A stretch of 62,648 nucleotides of DNA, from NCBI GenBank assembly GCA_030536995.1, contig JAUNOY010000017.1, forward strand, positions 1 to 62,648. Reading direction: 5' to 3'. This DNA is from Eubacteriales bacterium. GTDB lineage: Bacteria; Bacillota; Clostridia; Lachnospirales; Lachnospiraceae. Positions 17,975-26,996 of this stretch are shown in pieces. Each line of letters opens with the position of its first letter. Positions within the stretch are counted from its first letter, which is position 1. A program made the position numbers and the translations under genes. Below the pieces are notes generated by a model. The model saw nothing but the letters and a program-made list of their open reading frames with translations, ran no database searches and was not told the origin of the DNA.

Positions 17975-19312
17975 ATGCAGACTGACATGACAATGGGAAA
18001 ACCATTTAAGATGATACTTGATTTTACAATTCCTGTTTTTATAGGAAATATATTCCAGCAGTTTTACAGTATGGTTGACGCCATTATTGTGGGTAAATTT
18101 GTCGGCACGAAAGGTCTGGCCGCAGTGGGGGCAACAGGCACGATTACATTTCTAATTCTCGGCTTTCTCATGGGACTTACAGCAGGCTTTACGGTTCTTA
18201 CTTCTCAGAAGTTTGGAGCGGGAAAGATGGAGGAAATGCGTCAGACAGTGGGAAACGCAGCAGTTTTGTCCGCGATTGTTTCGGCGATAATGACAGCAGT
18301 AAGTATGCTTGGAATGAGAGCGCTTCTTGTATTTATGCATACTCCGGCGGATATTTTTGACGATGCTTATACATACATTATGATTATTTGCGGAGGTATT
18401 TTTGCCCAGGTGCTGTATAATATTCTGGCAAGTATACTGAGGGCTTTGGGAAACAGCAGAACGCCGCTTTATTTCCTTATTATTTCAGCGGTTTTAAACA
18501 TTATTCTGGATTTGGTGTTTATCATAGTATTCCACTGGGGAGCGCCGGGAGCTGCATGGGCAACGGTAATCTCACAGGGCATTTCCGGTATACTTTGCCT
18601 TCTTTATATTGTGAAGTATGTACCTGAGTTAAGACTGAAAAAAAGCGACTGGAAGCTCAGAGGAAATCTGGTAAAGAGCCAGATCAGCGTTGGAATTCCA
18701 ATGGGGCTGCAGTTTTCCATCACCGCGATTGGAACAATGATGGTTCAGTCTGCGCTGAATATGCTGGGCTCTTATCATGTGGCTGCTTTTACAGCAGGAA
18801 ATAAAATAGAAAATATTTTTACCCAGGCATACGTGGCTCTTGGAACTGCAATGGCTACATACAATGCCCAGAATATCGGGGCAGGAAAGCTGGAGCGTGT
18901 CCGTGATGGATTCAGGAAGGCGAATATCATCGGAATCGGATATTCGATTATCACAGGAATTGTTCTTGTTACAGTGGGAAAATATTTATCTTATCTGTTT
19001 ATTTCAGACAATGCGGCAGAGGTCATTCCTATGGTAGATACTTATCTGAGATGTGTGGGAATATTTCTGATTCCGCTTCATTTCGTGAATGTACTGCGAA
19101 ATGGAATTCAGGGAATGGGATATGGAATACTTCCGATGATGGCAGGTGTGGCAGAGCTTGCGGGAAGGGGCGTTACTGCGGTGATTGCCGCAGAAAAGAA
19201 GAGCTATTTCGGCACCTGTATGGCAAGTCCGATGGCATGGATTATTGCTTCAGCATTACTGATCGGGATGTACTTTTATGTAATGAAAGATATGAAAAAG
19301 AGGCTTGGTTAG
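17975..19312 (+). CDS. MATE-family efflux transporter
   Basis: A 445-residue multidrug and toxic-compound extrusion protein with about 12 membrane helices in two repeats. The N-terminal FTIPVFIGNIFQQFYSMVDA and IIVGKFVGTKGLAAVG segments are the family's recognition region. It would export drugs or metabolites using a cation gradient. ATG 17975 has CGGAGGAAAA upstream; an in-frame TTG at 17948 lies in the preceding terminator and is rejected. The gene is monocistronic, with terminators on both sides. Confidence 0.93.
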   Translation: MQTDMTMGKPFKMILDFTIPVFIGNIFQQFYSMVDAIIVGKFVGTKGLAAVGATGTITFLILGFLMGLTAGFTVLTSQKFGAGKMEEMRQTVGNAAVLSAIVSAIMTAVSMLGMRALLVFMHTPADIFDDAYTYIMIICGGIFAQVLYNILASILRALGNSRTPLYFLIISAVLNIILDLVFIIVFHWGAPGAAWATVISQGISGILCLLYIVKYVPELRLKKSDWKLRGNLVKSQISVGIPMGLQFSITAIGTMMVQSALNMLGSYHVAAFTAGNKIENIFTQAYVALGTAMATYNAQNIGAGKLERVRDGFRKANIIGIGYSIITGIVLVTVGKYLSYLFISDNAAEVIPMVDTYLRCVGIFLIPLHFVNVLRNGIQGMGYGILPMMAGVAELAGRGVTAVIAAEKKSYFGTCMASPMAWIIASALLIGMYFYVMKDMKKRLG

Positions 19313-19317
19313 AGGGC

Positions 19318-19357
19318 GGCCGACTGCAGGTAACACTGTGGTCGGTTGTTTTTGTTT
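19318..19357 (+). terminator. Intrinsic terminator after MATE gene
   Basis: Stem of CCGACTGCA (19320-19328) with TGTGGTCGG (19337-19345), two G-U pairs, then a T-rich tract. Confidence 0.75.
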
Positions 19358-19422
19358 TAGAAAGGGATTTGTGTAAAAAAAATGTAAAAAATAAGAATAA
19401 CAGGTGCAAAACTGCGGAAGTA

Positions 19423-19431
19423 TGTTATAAT
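19423..19431 (+). promoter_or_regulatory. Extended -10 promoter of L,D-transpeptidase gene
   Basis: TG-T-TATAAT, an extended -10 element with a perfect TATAAT hexamer at 19426-19431. I see no good -35, which is normal for extended -10 promoters. Confidence 0.6.
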
Positions 19432-19493
19432 GAATAAGTTGAACGCTTCAGTGCATTTTTATTGGCACATACTTATATTTGAGGAGAGTATTC

Positions 19494-21050
19494 ATGAGCA
19501 ACGAAGAAATGAAAGAAAATGAGCAGAAGCCGGATCATCCCCACAGACTGAGGAAATCTGCGCGCCCGCGTCCGATTACCTATGTTCCTATGGATGAAGA
19601 AGAGTTCGCCCCTTTTGAGCCTCCGGTGAAAAAAAAGCACAAAGGTTTAAAGATTGCAGGGATTGCAGCAGGAATGCTGTTTGCAGTAGCGGGAACGGTC
19701 TATGCTGGAATCACATATTATTATTCTGATAAATTTTTTGAGGGAACCACAATTAACGGAATAGATGTTTCCGGAAAGACTGCTTTTGAGGTGGAACAGA
19801 CTCTTGCAGGTAAAGTGGAGGATTATACACTTCAGGTAGCTGCCAGAAATATGGAGCCACAGCAGATTGCAGGTAACCGGATTGGATATAAGTATATATC
19901 AGACGGAGAAGTACTTGCGCTTCTTCGTCGGCAGAAACCATATGAATGGATACGTTGCTTCTGGGAAAAAGACAGCTTCAAAGTGGAAGAAAACAGTACC
20001 TTTGACAGAGAAAAACTGAAGAGTGAAGTGAAGGGACTTAACTGTGCGAAGGAAGAAAATCAGGTAGCACCGGAAGATGCCTATGTGGCTTTTGCTGAGA
20101 CGCAGTTTGAGATTGTTCCGGAGACAGAGGGAACACAGCTTGAGATGAGACAGGCATACAATGCTCTTGTACAGGCGGTTTCCGAGAGCAGAGATAATAT
20201 TGATTTTGCCCAGATGCCGGAAGTATACAAGAAAGCGGCAGTGACGCAGGAAAGTCCTGAATTGATTGCAGCGAAAGATGCCTGCAATAATTTTACAAAG
20301 GCAAGCATTACCTATACATTTGGTGAGGAGACGGTTACTCTTGATGGAAATACAATCAAGAACTGGCTAAGCTTTGACGAAAAGGGACAGTTTATTCGGG
20401 ACGATGCTTCTTTCCAGCAGCATATCATGGACTATGTGGCGCAGCTTGCTGCAGAGCATGATACAGTTGGTACAGACAGAGAATTCTACACCACCAGCGG
20501 AAGAACGGTTTATGTTTACGGTTCCGCATACGGATGGAAAATCGATCAGGCAGCGGAAGCAGCACAGCTTACTCAGGAAATCCAATCAGGTACCCAGACT
20601 ACCAGAGAGCCGGTTTATTCTATGAGAGCGAGATCATTTGGCAGCAATGATATTGGAAACACTTATATTGAAGTGGATCTGAGCAATCAGCATATGTATT
20701 ATTATCAGGACGGCGCTGTGATTTTTGAGTCAGATATTGTGTCCGGAGATATGACATATGAGGACAGGATCACTCCTCCGGGAATCTTTACCTTGTATTA
20801 TAAGAAGAGTCCGGATGTCCTTCGAGGAGCCTTACAGCCTGATGGTAAGTATGAATACGAGCAGCCGGTAAATTACTGGATGCCGTTTAACGGGGGAATC
20901 GGATTCCACGATGCTAACTGGCAGCCATATTTTGGCGGAGACCGTTTCTATGGCGGCGGCTCACACGGATGTATCAACCTTCCGCCAAGCAACGCGGCAG
21001 TGCTTTATGATATTATCCAGTATGATGTACCGATCGTCTGCTTCTATTAG
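19494..21050 (+). CDS. L,D-transpeptidase (YkuD) with peptidoglycan-binding domain
   Basis: Membrane-anchored cell-wall enzyme making 3-3 cross-links or attaching groups to peptidoglycan outside the cell. The 518-aa protein has a charged cytoplasmic N-terminus, one membrane helix at about residues 48-68, a long extracellular region resembling the PG_binding_4 domain, then a C-terminal YkuD domain from about residue 400. The catalytic motif SHGCINLPPSNA with its Cys is intact. ATG 19494 follows GAGGAG; an in-frame start 15 bases earlier would put that site inside the gene. A small membrane protein follows 45 bases later. Confidence 0.93.
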   Translation: MSNEEMKENEQKPDHPHRLRKSARPRPITYVPMDEEEFAPFEPPVKKKHKGLKIAGIAAGMLFAVAGTVYAGITYYYSDKFFEGTTINGIDVSGKTAFEVEQTLAGKVEDYTLQVAARNMEPQQIAGNRIGYKYISDGEVLALLRRQKPYEWIRCFWEKDSFKVEENSTFDREKLKSEVKGLNCAKEENQVAPEDAYVAFAETQFEIVPETEGTQLEMRQAYNALVQAVSESRDNIDFAQMPEVYKKAAVTQESPELIAAKDACNNFTKASITYTFGEETVTLDGNTIKNWLSFDEKGQFIRDDASFQQHIMDYVAQLAAEHDTVGTDREFYTTSGRTVYVYGSAYGWKIDQAAEAAQLTQEIQSGTQTTREPVYSMRARSFGSNDIGNTYIEVDLSNQHMYYYQDGAVIFESDIVSGDMTYEDRITPPGIFTLYYKKSPDVLRGALQPDGKYEYEQPVNYWMPFNGGIGFHDANWQPYFGGDRFYGGGSHGCINLPPSNAAVLYDIIQYDVPIVCFY

Positions 21051-21095
21051 GAAGCAAAACAGAAGAAATATTTTAAATAACAGATAGGGGGAAAA

Positions 21096-21389
21096 ATGAT
21101 GGGCGCTTTAGATTTGATATTAACAGTTGGTGCAATTGTGATAGGTATTATGCTTTTGACGGGACACGGAAGTTTCTTTATGTCAGGTGGAGATTCCGTG
21201 AAAAGAAAAAGACTTTACGATGAAGAAAAAATGGAGAGGGCAAGCGGTATAGCCTTGCTGGCAATCGGAGTCGTAACAGGAATTGACCATTTCACGACTA
21301 CTGTGGCTGCAAAAATCGGCTACATTGTGGTATTGGTAATAATCTTGGTAGTCTTGATTTACTATCTGAAAACAAAATGTAAAAAATAA
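21096..21389 (+). CDS. Small DUF3784-like membrane protein
   Basis: A 97-residue protein with three hydrophobic segments (about 5-22, 49-62 and 72-90). The pattern LLTGHGSFFMSG followed by a charged loop and a second helix resembles DUF3784 family members of Clostridia; I assign that tentatively and know no function. Two consecutive ATG codons follow a GGGGG-type ribosome site. It probably shares the transcript of the L,D-transpeptidase gene and ends in a strong bidirectional terminator. Confidence 0.65.
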   Translation: MMGALDLILTVGAIVIGIMLLTGHGSFFMSGGDSVKRKRLYDEEKMERASGIALLAIGVVTGIDHFTTTVAAKIGYIVVLVIILVVLIYYLKTKCKK

Positions 21390-21430
21390 AAAGATTCAGG
21401 AATCCTGAGGGATTCCTGAATCTTTTTTGT
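21388..21430. terminator. Bidirectional intrinsic terminator
   Basis: A 17-bp stem centred on GATTCAGGAATCC / GGATTCCTGAATC with A- and T-runs on either side. It lies between the plus-strand small membrane gene and the minus-strand glycosyltransferase. Confidence 0.9.
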
Positions 21431-21455
21431 TTTTGGAGTGTAAAATAGGCAAAAA

Positions 21456-22472
21456 TCAGTTGAAGCCATAAAATTTCTGAGAAATTTTGTATGCGGCAAC
21501 AGACATTTTACGTCCGCCTTTACCTGGAAGGTTCATCACCTGTCCGAACAGGCTGTGACGAAGCTTGGAGTAAAGCGGTCTATTCTGGGATTTGATGTAA
21601 GCCAGAAGATCTTTTTTCTTCTGGAGAGCCTCTTCTGAGCCTGCGCGTATCAGCATAATGGAGGAAACGGTTGTAATGATATCCAGATAGCTGAACATAT
21701 AGTTACGGAGACGCTTGTTTGTAAAATTACAGCTTATGTAGGTATCAACCATCAGTTTATTTACGCGAATCTGCTGGTCAATGCGGCCGATCATAACCTT
21801 TTCGTTAACGGACTGATCATCTCTTCCTATGAAATAGCGGTAGAAATTCACATCAAGGTAATACATGTTTTCTACAAAAGGAAGAGGCTCAAAAGCAAAC
21901 AGGTTATCCACATAAAAGGTATGTCTTGGAAGCTCCAGACCACAGTCAAGAAGGAGCTGTGTGCGGTAAATCATGGAGTGCATGAGAAGGTATTTGCCTT
22001 TGGGCATGTGTTTCACAGCATCCCAGCCGAAAATTTCATTCTGCGGAAGGCAGTGTCTGTACTGCATCACTTTTTTGCGCGTTGCTCCCTGTTTTTCGTA
22101 AACGAAGTTGCTGATCAGAAGGTCAAGAGTTTTTGGACCGCGCAGAAGGCTTTCCAGAGTGCGAAGAATTTCCTCATATGCTTCTTTGTTTACCCAGTCG
22201 TCACTGTCCACAACCTTGAAGTAAAGTCCGGTTGCATTTTTGATACCTGTGTTTACGGCTGCTCCGTGTCCGCCGTTCTCCTGATGGATGGCGCGCACGA
22301 TGGTTGGATATTTAGCAGCGTAGGAATCGGCAATTTCTGCAGTACGGTCGGAAGAACCGTCGTTTACAATAAGGATTTCCACATCATCGCCTCCAACGAG
22401 CAGAGACTCTATACACTTTTCCATGTAGCTCTCGGAATTGTAACATGGAATTGCAATACTTAATAATTTCAT
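21456..22472 (-). CDS. Glycosyltransferase family 2
   Basis: A 338-residue GT-A-fold transferase. SIAIPCYNSESY at the start, EILIVNDGSSDRT for nucleotide-sugar binding and VDSDDWV as the metal-binding DxD are all visible. It has no membrane segment. It probably adds a sugar to a cell-wall or surface polymer; donor and acceptor are unknown. The start overlaps the mutY stop by one base (TAATG) and its ribosome site is inside mutY, so it is translationally coupled to that unrelated gene. Confidence 0.9.
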   Translation of the reverse strand: MKLLSIAIPCYNSESYMEKCIESLLVGGDDVEILIVNDGSSDRTAEIADSYAAKYPTIVRAIHQENGGHGAAVNTGIKNATGLYFKVVDSDDWVNKEAYEEILRTLESLLRGPKTLDLLISNFVYEKQGATRKKVMQYRHCLPQNEIFGWDAVKHMPKGKYLLMHSMIYRTQLLLDCGLELPRHTFYVDNLFAFEPLPFVENMYYLDVNFYRYFIGRDDQSVNEKVMIGRIDQQIRVNKLMVDTYISCNFTNKRLRNYMFSYLDIITTVSSIMLIRAGSEEALQKKKDLLAYIKSQNRPLYSKLRHSLFGQVMNLPGKGGRKMSVAAYKISQKFYGFN

Positions 22473-23524
22473 TATATATCCTCCTTCATGTATTTCACAT
22501 ATGCTCCAAATGCCGACGGGATGGCATAAGTCTTGTCAGTCTGCTTCCTGTCTGCAAATATGAGTTTTTCTTTTTGTGCCTTTTCAAAAGAAGACACTTT
22601 AATTCTGTATGCGGTCATTCTCCATTCAATATGGGAAAAAATGTGTTTAGCGTCCGGAAGCTCTTCTATATAAAGCGCTTCAAGCCCCATATTTTCTACA
22701 TAGGAAATGGCTTCTTCGCGGCTGAGATGCCCAGGTGTATTCGGAAATTCGTAAAGACCTGCCAGAAGACCTTTCGTGGGTCTTTTTTGGATAGCGGTAA
22801 AAGCTCCGTCCTGTATGACAAAAATAGTTCGGTCTTCGATGGTACGGGATTTTTTTGCAGATTTCACAGGATAAATTTCTATGGTGTCGTGTTTGTATGC
22901 TTCGCAGAATCGGGCAATTGGGCATTGGATGCATTTGGGCTGTCCATTGGGTACACAGATAACTGCGCCAAGCTCCATAAGTGCCTGATTGAAATCTCCG
23001 GGACAGGATACGGGGATAATTTCCATAAGCGCCTGTTCAATCTTTTTTTTAGTAGAGAGTTTCATAATATCGCTACTGTCTTCTGTGATTCTGGTAATTA
23101 CACGAAGTACATTTCCGTCTACTGCAGGAACGGGAATGCCATAGGCGATAGAAGCAATGGCTCCGGCTGTATAGCTTCCTATTCCTTTTAACGAGAGAAT
23201 CGCCTGGAAGTCTTCAGGAATTTTGCCGTTATAGGTTTGGGTGACGGTTTTTGCAGCTTCCTGCATATTGCGTACACGATTGTAATATCCCAGACCTTCC
23301 CAGAGCTTCAGGAGTTTTTCTTCCGGGCAGCGGGCAAGAGAAGGGATATCGGGAAGATTTTCGATGAATCTTTTAAAATATGGTTTTACAGCTTCCACCC
23401 GTGTTTGTTGGAGCATGATTTCAGATACCCATGTATAATAGGCATTGTTTTTATCTCTCCAGGGGAGAGCGCGTTTATTATTTTTGTACCAGTCCAGCAG
23501 AGGGGTGATAAATTCTTCCTGCAT
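22472..23524 (-). CDS. mutY: A/G-specific adenine glycosylase
   Basis: DNA repair enzyme removing adenine mispaired with 8-oxoguanine. The helix-hairpin-helix region with GIGSYTAGAIASIAYG and the catalytic Asp in VDGNVLRV are present. The iron-sulfur ligands follow C-x7-C-x2-C-x5-C (from CVPNGQPKC to FCEAY), and a C-terminal NUDIX-like domain recognises 8-oxoG. It is 350 aa, normal for the family. It lies in an operon after sfsA (adjacent) and before a glycosyltransferase. Confidence 0.96.
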   Translation of the reverse strand: MQEEFITPLLDWYKNNKRALPWRDKNNAYYTWVSEIMLQQTRVEAVKPYFKRFIENLPDIPSLARCPEEKLLKLWEGLGYYNRVRNMQEAAKTVTQTYNGKIPEDFQAILSLKGIGSYTAGAIASIAYGIPVPAVDGNVLRVITRITEDSSDIMKLSTKKKIEQALMEIIPVSCPGDFNQALMELGAVICVPNGQPKCIQCPIARFCEAYKHDTIEIYPVKSAKKSRTIEDRTIFVIQDGAFTAIQKRPTKGLLAGLYEFPNTPGHLSREEAISYVENMGLEALYIEELPDAKHIFSHIEWRMTAYRIKVSSFEKAQKEKLIFADRKQTDKTYAIPSAFGAYVKYMKEDI

Positions 23525-24217
23525 TTAAATCTCCTTTTTCAGGTTTATAGGGACAGGATCTCTGATTTCCATGAGGTTTTCTGTTACAAAGCAGTCATAG
23601 GCAAGAAGCTTTACGCCGGTGTTTTGAGCATCGATAAGGGCTTCTCCGAATTCGGGATGCGTGTTCCAGTTTGGTTCAAAACAGGTGATTCCCTTCATTT
23701 GGATAACAAAGAGAAGATAGGCTTCATAGCCATCACGGATACAATGAGTTAGCTCTTCTACATGTTTGAGACCTCTCTGAGTGGGTGCATCGGGGAAGCG
23801 GGCAATATTATTTTCCTCTAAAGTAACACCTTTGACTTCCATGAATGCTTTTCTCCGGGAAGATTCCACATACAGGTCAAATCTCGAATTTCCAAAAGTT
23901 TTTTCTCTTCGAATCTGGATTTCTTCGGGGAAGAGACTGCCTTTCAATAGCCATTCCTCCGCTGCTTTGTTGGGGATCTGAGAATCCATGTTAATCCAGC
24001 GGTTGCCTTTCCGGACACTGATCAGGTCATATTTTGTTTTGCGGGCAGGGTTTCCGCTTTTTTCCAGAATGATTTCTGTTCCGGGAATTAGCAGTTCTTT
24101 GCACCGGCCTGTATTTTTTACATGAACGGTTTCGGTTCTGCCGTCCAGATTGACATAGGCGATGAAACGGTTGGGGCGTTCCAGGAAAATTGCTTTTTCT
24201 GTATGTTCGTATTTCAT
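23525..24217 (-). CDS. sfsA: SfsA-family protein (sugar fermentation stimulation)
   Basis: A 230-residue SfsA homologue: FLERPNRFIAYV start, HVKNTGRC, LELL-type ligand loop and the EVKGVTLE motif containing catalytic residues shared with PD-(D/E)XK nucleases. In Escherichia coli the protein was linked to maltose gene expression; a nucleic-acid role is suggested by the fold and its molecular job is not settled. First gene of the sfsA-mutY-glycosyltransferase operon; mutY starts at the base after its stop. Confidence 0.94.
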   Translation of the reverse strand: MKYEHTEKAIFLERPNRFIAYVNLDGRTETVHVKNTGRCKELLIPGTEIILEKSGNPARKTKYDLISVRKGNRWINMDSQIPNKAAEEWLLKGSLFPEEIQIRREKTFGNSRFDLYVESSRRKAFMEVKGVTLEENNIARFPDAPTQRGLKHVEELTHCIRDGYEAYLLFVIQMKGITCFEPNWNTHPEFGEALIDAQNTGVKLLAYDCFVTENLMEIRDPVPINLKKEI

Positions 24218-24430
24218 TGTCCTACCTCGTTTGGTTTATCATAGATTTCTGTTTTTTAAACAGTAACATCATATCACAAAATGCAGAAAAAGACAGTTGA
24301 TTTTTTCATAATTCTAATTTACGATAGAATTGCAGAAATACGCAGAAGAAAATGTTGCTTTGCAACGCGCATTTCGCAGCAGGAACGCTGGAGTGTTCTT
24401 GAATGAAAATGAAAGATGAGGAACGAAATC

Positions 24431-25051
24431 ATGGACAGTATTATTTTTGATGTTGACGGAACTTTATGGGATGCCACAGAAATTATTGCCCGCTCATGGA
24501 ATGAGTATATTCATGAAAAAGAACATATGGATATGGAAATTGATCCTGTATACCTTTCTTCTCTGTTTGGACGGCTTCTTTCAGATATTGCTAAACATAT
24601 TTTTCCGGAACTTCCGGAAGAAGAGCAGCTTCGTATTATAGGTGGATGCTGTAAAGCTGAAGAAGAGGCTCTTTTAAAGGAGTGCGCGCCTCTTTATGAG
24701 GGACTTGAAGACACTCTTAAAGAATTATCCTGCAGATATCCTCTTTATATTGTAAGCAACTGTCAGGCGGGATATATTGAAGCCTTTCTGGAAACCTCAG
24801 GTCTGGGAAAATATTTTAAAGGTCATCTCTGTCCCGGAGATACAGGGATGGAAAAAGGAAAGAACATTATAAAAATCTGTAGGGATTATAATCTGAAATC
24901 TCCGGTATATGTGGGAGATACAATTGGAGACTATAATGCGTGTCAGGAAGCAGGAGTTCCCTTTATCTGGGCTGCTTACGGCTTCGGAGATGTGAAGACT
25001 CCGTGGAAGAGAATTGAACGACCTGCGGATCTTCTGAAAATATGTAAATGA
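24431..25051 (+). CDS. HAD-family hydrolase (phosphoglycolate phosphatase-like)
   Basis: A 206-residue HAD phosphatase with motif I DVDGTLWD (Asp7 nucleophile, Asp9 acid/base), motif II in IVSNC, and motif IV GDTIGDYNA. The helical cap between residues 15 and 80 is of the C1 type seen in Gph-like enzymes. The substrate is unknown and may be a small phosphate ester. ATG 24431 has GAGGAA 9 bases upstream; ATG 24416 is in frame but overlaps that site. A hairpin follows the stop. Confidence 0.88.
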   Translation: MDSIIFDVDGTLWDATEIIARSWNEYIHEKEHMDMEIDPVYLSSLFGRLLSDIAKHIFPELPEEEQLRIIGGCCKAEEEALLKECAPLYEGLEDTLKELSCRYPLYIVSNCQAGYIEAFLETSGLGKYFKGHLCPGDTGMEKGKNIIKICRDYNLKSPVYVGDTIGDYNACQEAGVPFIWAAYGFGDVKTPWKRIERPADLLKICK

Positions 25052-25055
25052 AAAC

Positions 25056-25089
25056 GGGGCGTCCGCGTTGAGCGGAGCCCCATTCTTAT
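25056..25089 (+). terminator. Intrinsic terminator after HAD gene
   Basis: Strong GC stem (GGGGCGTCCGC / GCGGAGCCCC, one bulged base) with only a weak T-rich tail, so efficiency is uncertain. Confidence 0.55.
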
Positions 25090-25100
25090 TAGGTGAAAAA

Positions 25101-25799
25101 TTATGAATGATATCTGTATTTCTTAGGCTTCTTCCTGTCATTGTTATCCAGGGAGAAGAGAGTTTCAGTTTCCGATGCTTTCTGTGGATAAAATAAGAGA
25201 AAACCGAATAAAGCAAGCGTAGCACCCATACATACGTCGATTACAGAATGTTGTTTAAGGAACATTGTGGAGAGGACGATTAGTATGGTCAGTGTAAGAG
25301 AGCCAAGCTTGATACCTCTGTGATTTTTTAAAGCTTCGCAGTTAGTCAGCGCCATGTGGATAGCAAGAGAGTTAAAAACATGGATGCTGGGAAGAATGTT
25401 GGTAGGAGTATCTGTCATATAAAGCCATCTTACCGCATCTGTGAATACATTGTCTCTGGCAAATTCAGCAGGTCTTAAGTGCTGGGCATTTGGATAAACA
25501 TAAGAGACGATAAGAAAAATCGTCATACCCATCATCAGATTAAATATGAGCTGATAGTATTCGTGCTTATTTTTGTTAATAAAGATAAAATAAAGAACAG
25601 CCAGAATCATATATGGGAACCACAGCAGGTATGGTATGATGAAATATTCACAAAATGGAATCCAGTCATCAAAAACAGTATGTACAATGTGGTATCCATG
25701 AACCGGCCGCTGTTCAAGGTAAGCGAACAGCAGAATGTAAACAATGGAATAAGCCAGAATTACAAGACCATGCTTATATTTATTATAAAATTTAACCAA
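25101..25799 (-). CDS. PAP2-superfamily membrane phosphatase
   Basis: Integral membrane protein of about 232 residues with six predicted helices. The PAP2 catalytic motifs are LPSIHVF (motif 2) and STMFLKQHSVIDV (motif 3, His and Asp present). The arginine usual in motif 3 is not seen, as in the inositol-phosphoceramide-synthase-like branch. It may remove phosphate from a lipid such as phosphatidate or undecaprenyl pyrophosphate. I prefer TTG 25799, seven bases after GGAAGG; ATG 25829 is an alternative that adds ten residues. It lies downstream of a diacylglycerol kinase gene, giving opposing lipid-phosphate activities in one operon. Confidence 0.83.
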   Translation of the reverse strand: MVKFYNKYKHGLVILAYSIVYILLFAYLEQRPVHGYHIVHTVFDDWIPFCEYFIIPYLLWFPYMILAVLYFIFINKNKHEYYQLIFNLMMGMTIFLIVSYVYPNAQHLRPAEFARDNVFTDAVRWLYMTDTPTNILPSIHVFNSLAIHMALTNCEALKNHRGIKLGSLTLTILIVLSTMFLKQHSVIDVCMGATLALFGFLLFYPQKASETETLFSLDNNDRKKPKKYRYHS

Positions 25800-25844
25800 A
25801 ATTTCACCTTCCTTATAAATAAAATGCATGATTAGTAAATGGGA

Positions 25845-26777
25845 TTATAACACAGGGGTTATCACTTTTAAAGCTTTCTTTTCCAAGGACACAGAAAATT
25901 CACTTTCTATGCCGCCGGATTCACCGTCTCTGTGAATGGCAAGGGGAACGGCACTGGTAATCTTTATGCTTTTGCACCTTAGAATATGTACGCCTTTAAT
26001 ATGTGTATGTTTTCCGAAAAAGGCTGTGGGCAGGCAGAGGAGAAGCTTTAACCTGCTGACTCCCTCTACTACAATGACATCAAGGATACCATCGTTATTT
26101 CTTGCTTTCGGGCAAAACATGAAGCCGCCTCCCTCATAGGGCTGATTCATTACAGCCGTGAAATAAGCTTTTTTATAACAGCGTTTCCGTCCTCCGTCCA
26201 GACAGAGAGTTACAGGAGTAGGAGTTACGATCAGAAGCTGTTTGAGAGCAATGAACAGGTAAATGAGTTTGCCAAGTCCTGCATGATTCAGATATTTTTT
26301 GGAAGAGCTTGCCAGAACTCTGTGGCAGATAGCTGCATCAAACCCGATGCCTGCGCTGACACCGAAACGGCAGGAACGTTTCCCAACTGTCATGCGGGGA
26401 ACATCCATGAGTTGGATGTGCTCTTTTCTAAGGACACAGTCCAGAGCTTCAACTGGATCGGAAAAAAGATGCATTCCTCTGCAGAAATCATTGCCGGAGC
26501 CTGTAGGAATGAATCCAAAAAGAACACTGTCGAAATCTCGGATACCTGTAAGAACTTCCTGTATAGTTCCATCGCCGCCCATGGCAACGATACATACCGG
26601 AGCATCAGGCGTTCCTTTGCTGCTGATAGAAGCTGCCAGCTTTACTGCATGTCCTACATATTCTGTCATATATGCTTTATAAGAAACTTTTCTTAAAGCC
26701 AGTTCCTCACGGATACGGCTCCAGATTTTACGTCCGGTGCCGGATCGGGAATTGGGGTTTACAATAAAATGATACAT
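25845..26777 (-). CDS. Diacylglycerol/lipid kinase family protein
   Basis: A 310-residue soluble lipid kinase of the DagK/YegS family. FIVNPNSRSGTG begins the ATP-binding domain, GGDGTIQEV is the nucleotide loop, and PTGSGNDFCRG is the lipid kinase motif. It probably phosphorylates diacylglycerol, recycling it to phosphatidate. ATG 26777 follows GAAGGGA; an in-frame TTG at 26792 precedes that site. It is first in an operon with the PAP2 phosphatase and divergent from the response-regulator gene. Confidence 0.9.
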   Translation of the reverse strand: MYHFIVNPNSRSGTGRKIWSRIREELALRKVSYKAYMTEYVGHAVKLAASISSKGTPDAPVCIVAMGGDGTIQEVLTGIRDFDSVLFGFIPTGSGNDFCRGMHLFSDPVEALDCVLRKEHIQLMDVPRMTVGKRSCRFGVSAGIGFDAAICHRVLASSSKKYLNHAGLGKLIYLFIALKQLLIVTPTPVTLCLDGGRKRCYKKAYFTAVMNQPYEGGGFMFCPKARNNDGILDVIVVEGVSRLKLLLCLPTAFFGKHTHIKGVHILRCKSIKITSAVPLAIHRDGESGGIESEFSVSLEKKALKVITPVL

Positions 26778-26996
26778 AAGCATTCCCTTCAATAAAGTAT
26801 CGTAATCTTAAATTCCATGATAGCATTGATATATGGTTTTTACAAATTAAAAAAATATAAAATTTATAGATTTTTCAAATGTTTTGGGTGAAATAAGGGG
26901 GATTTTTACAGAGATTTAACGGAAACGATGCTTTAAATTTAATGTGTGTCCGTTATACTCCAGATAATGATTTAAAAATAAAGGACAGGTTAAAAA

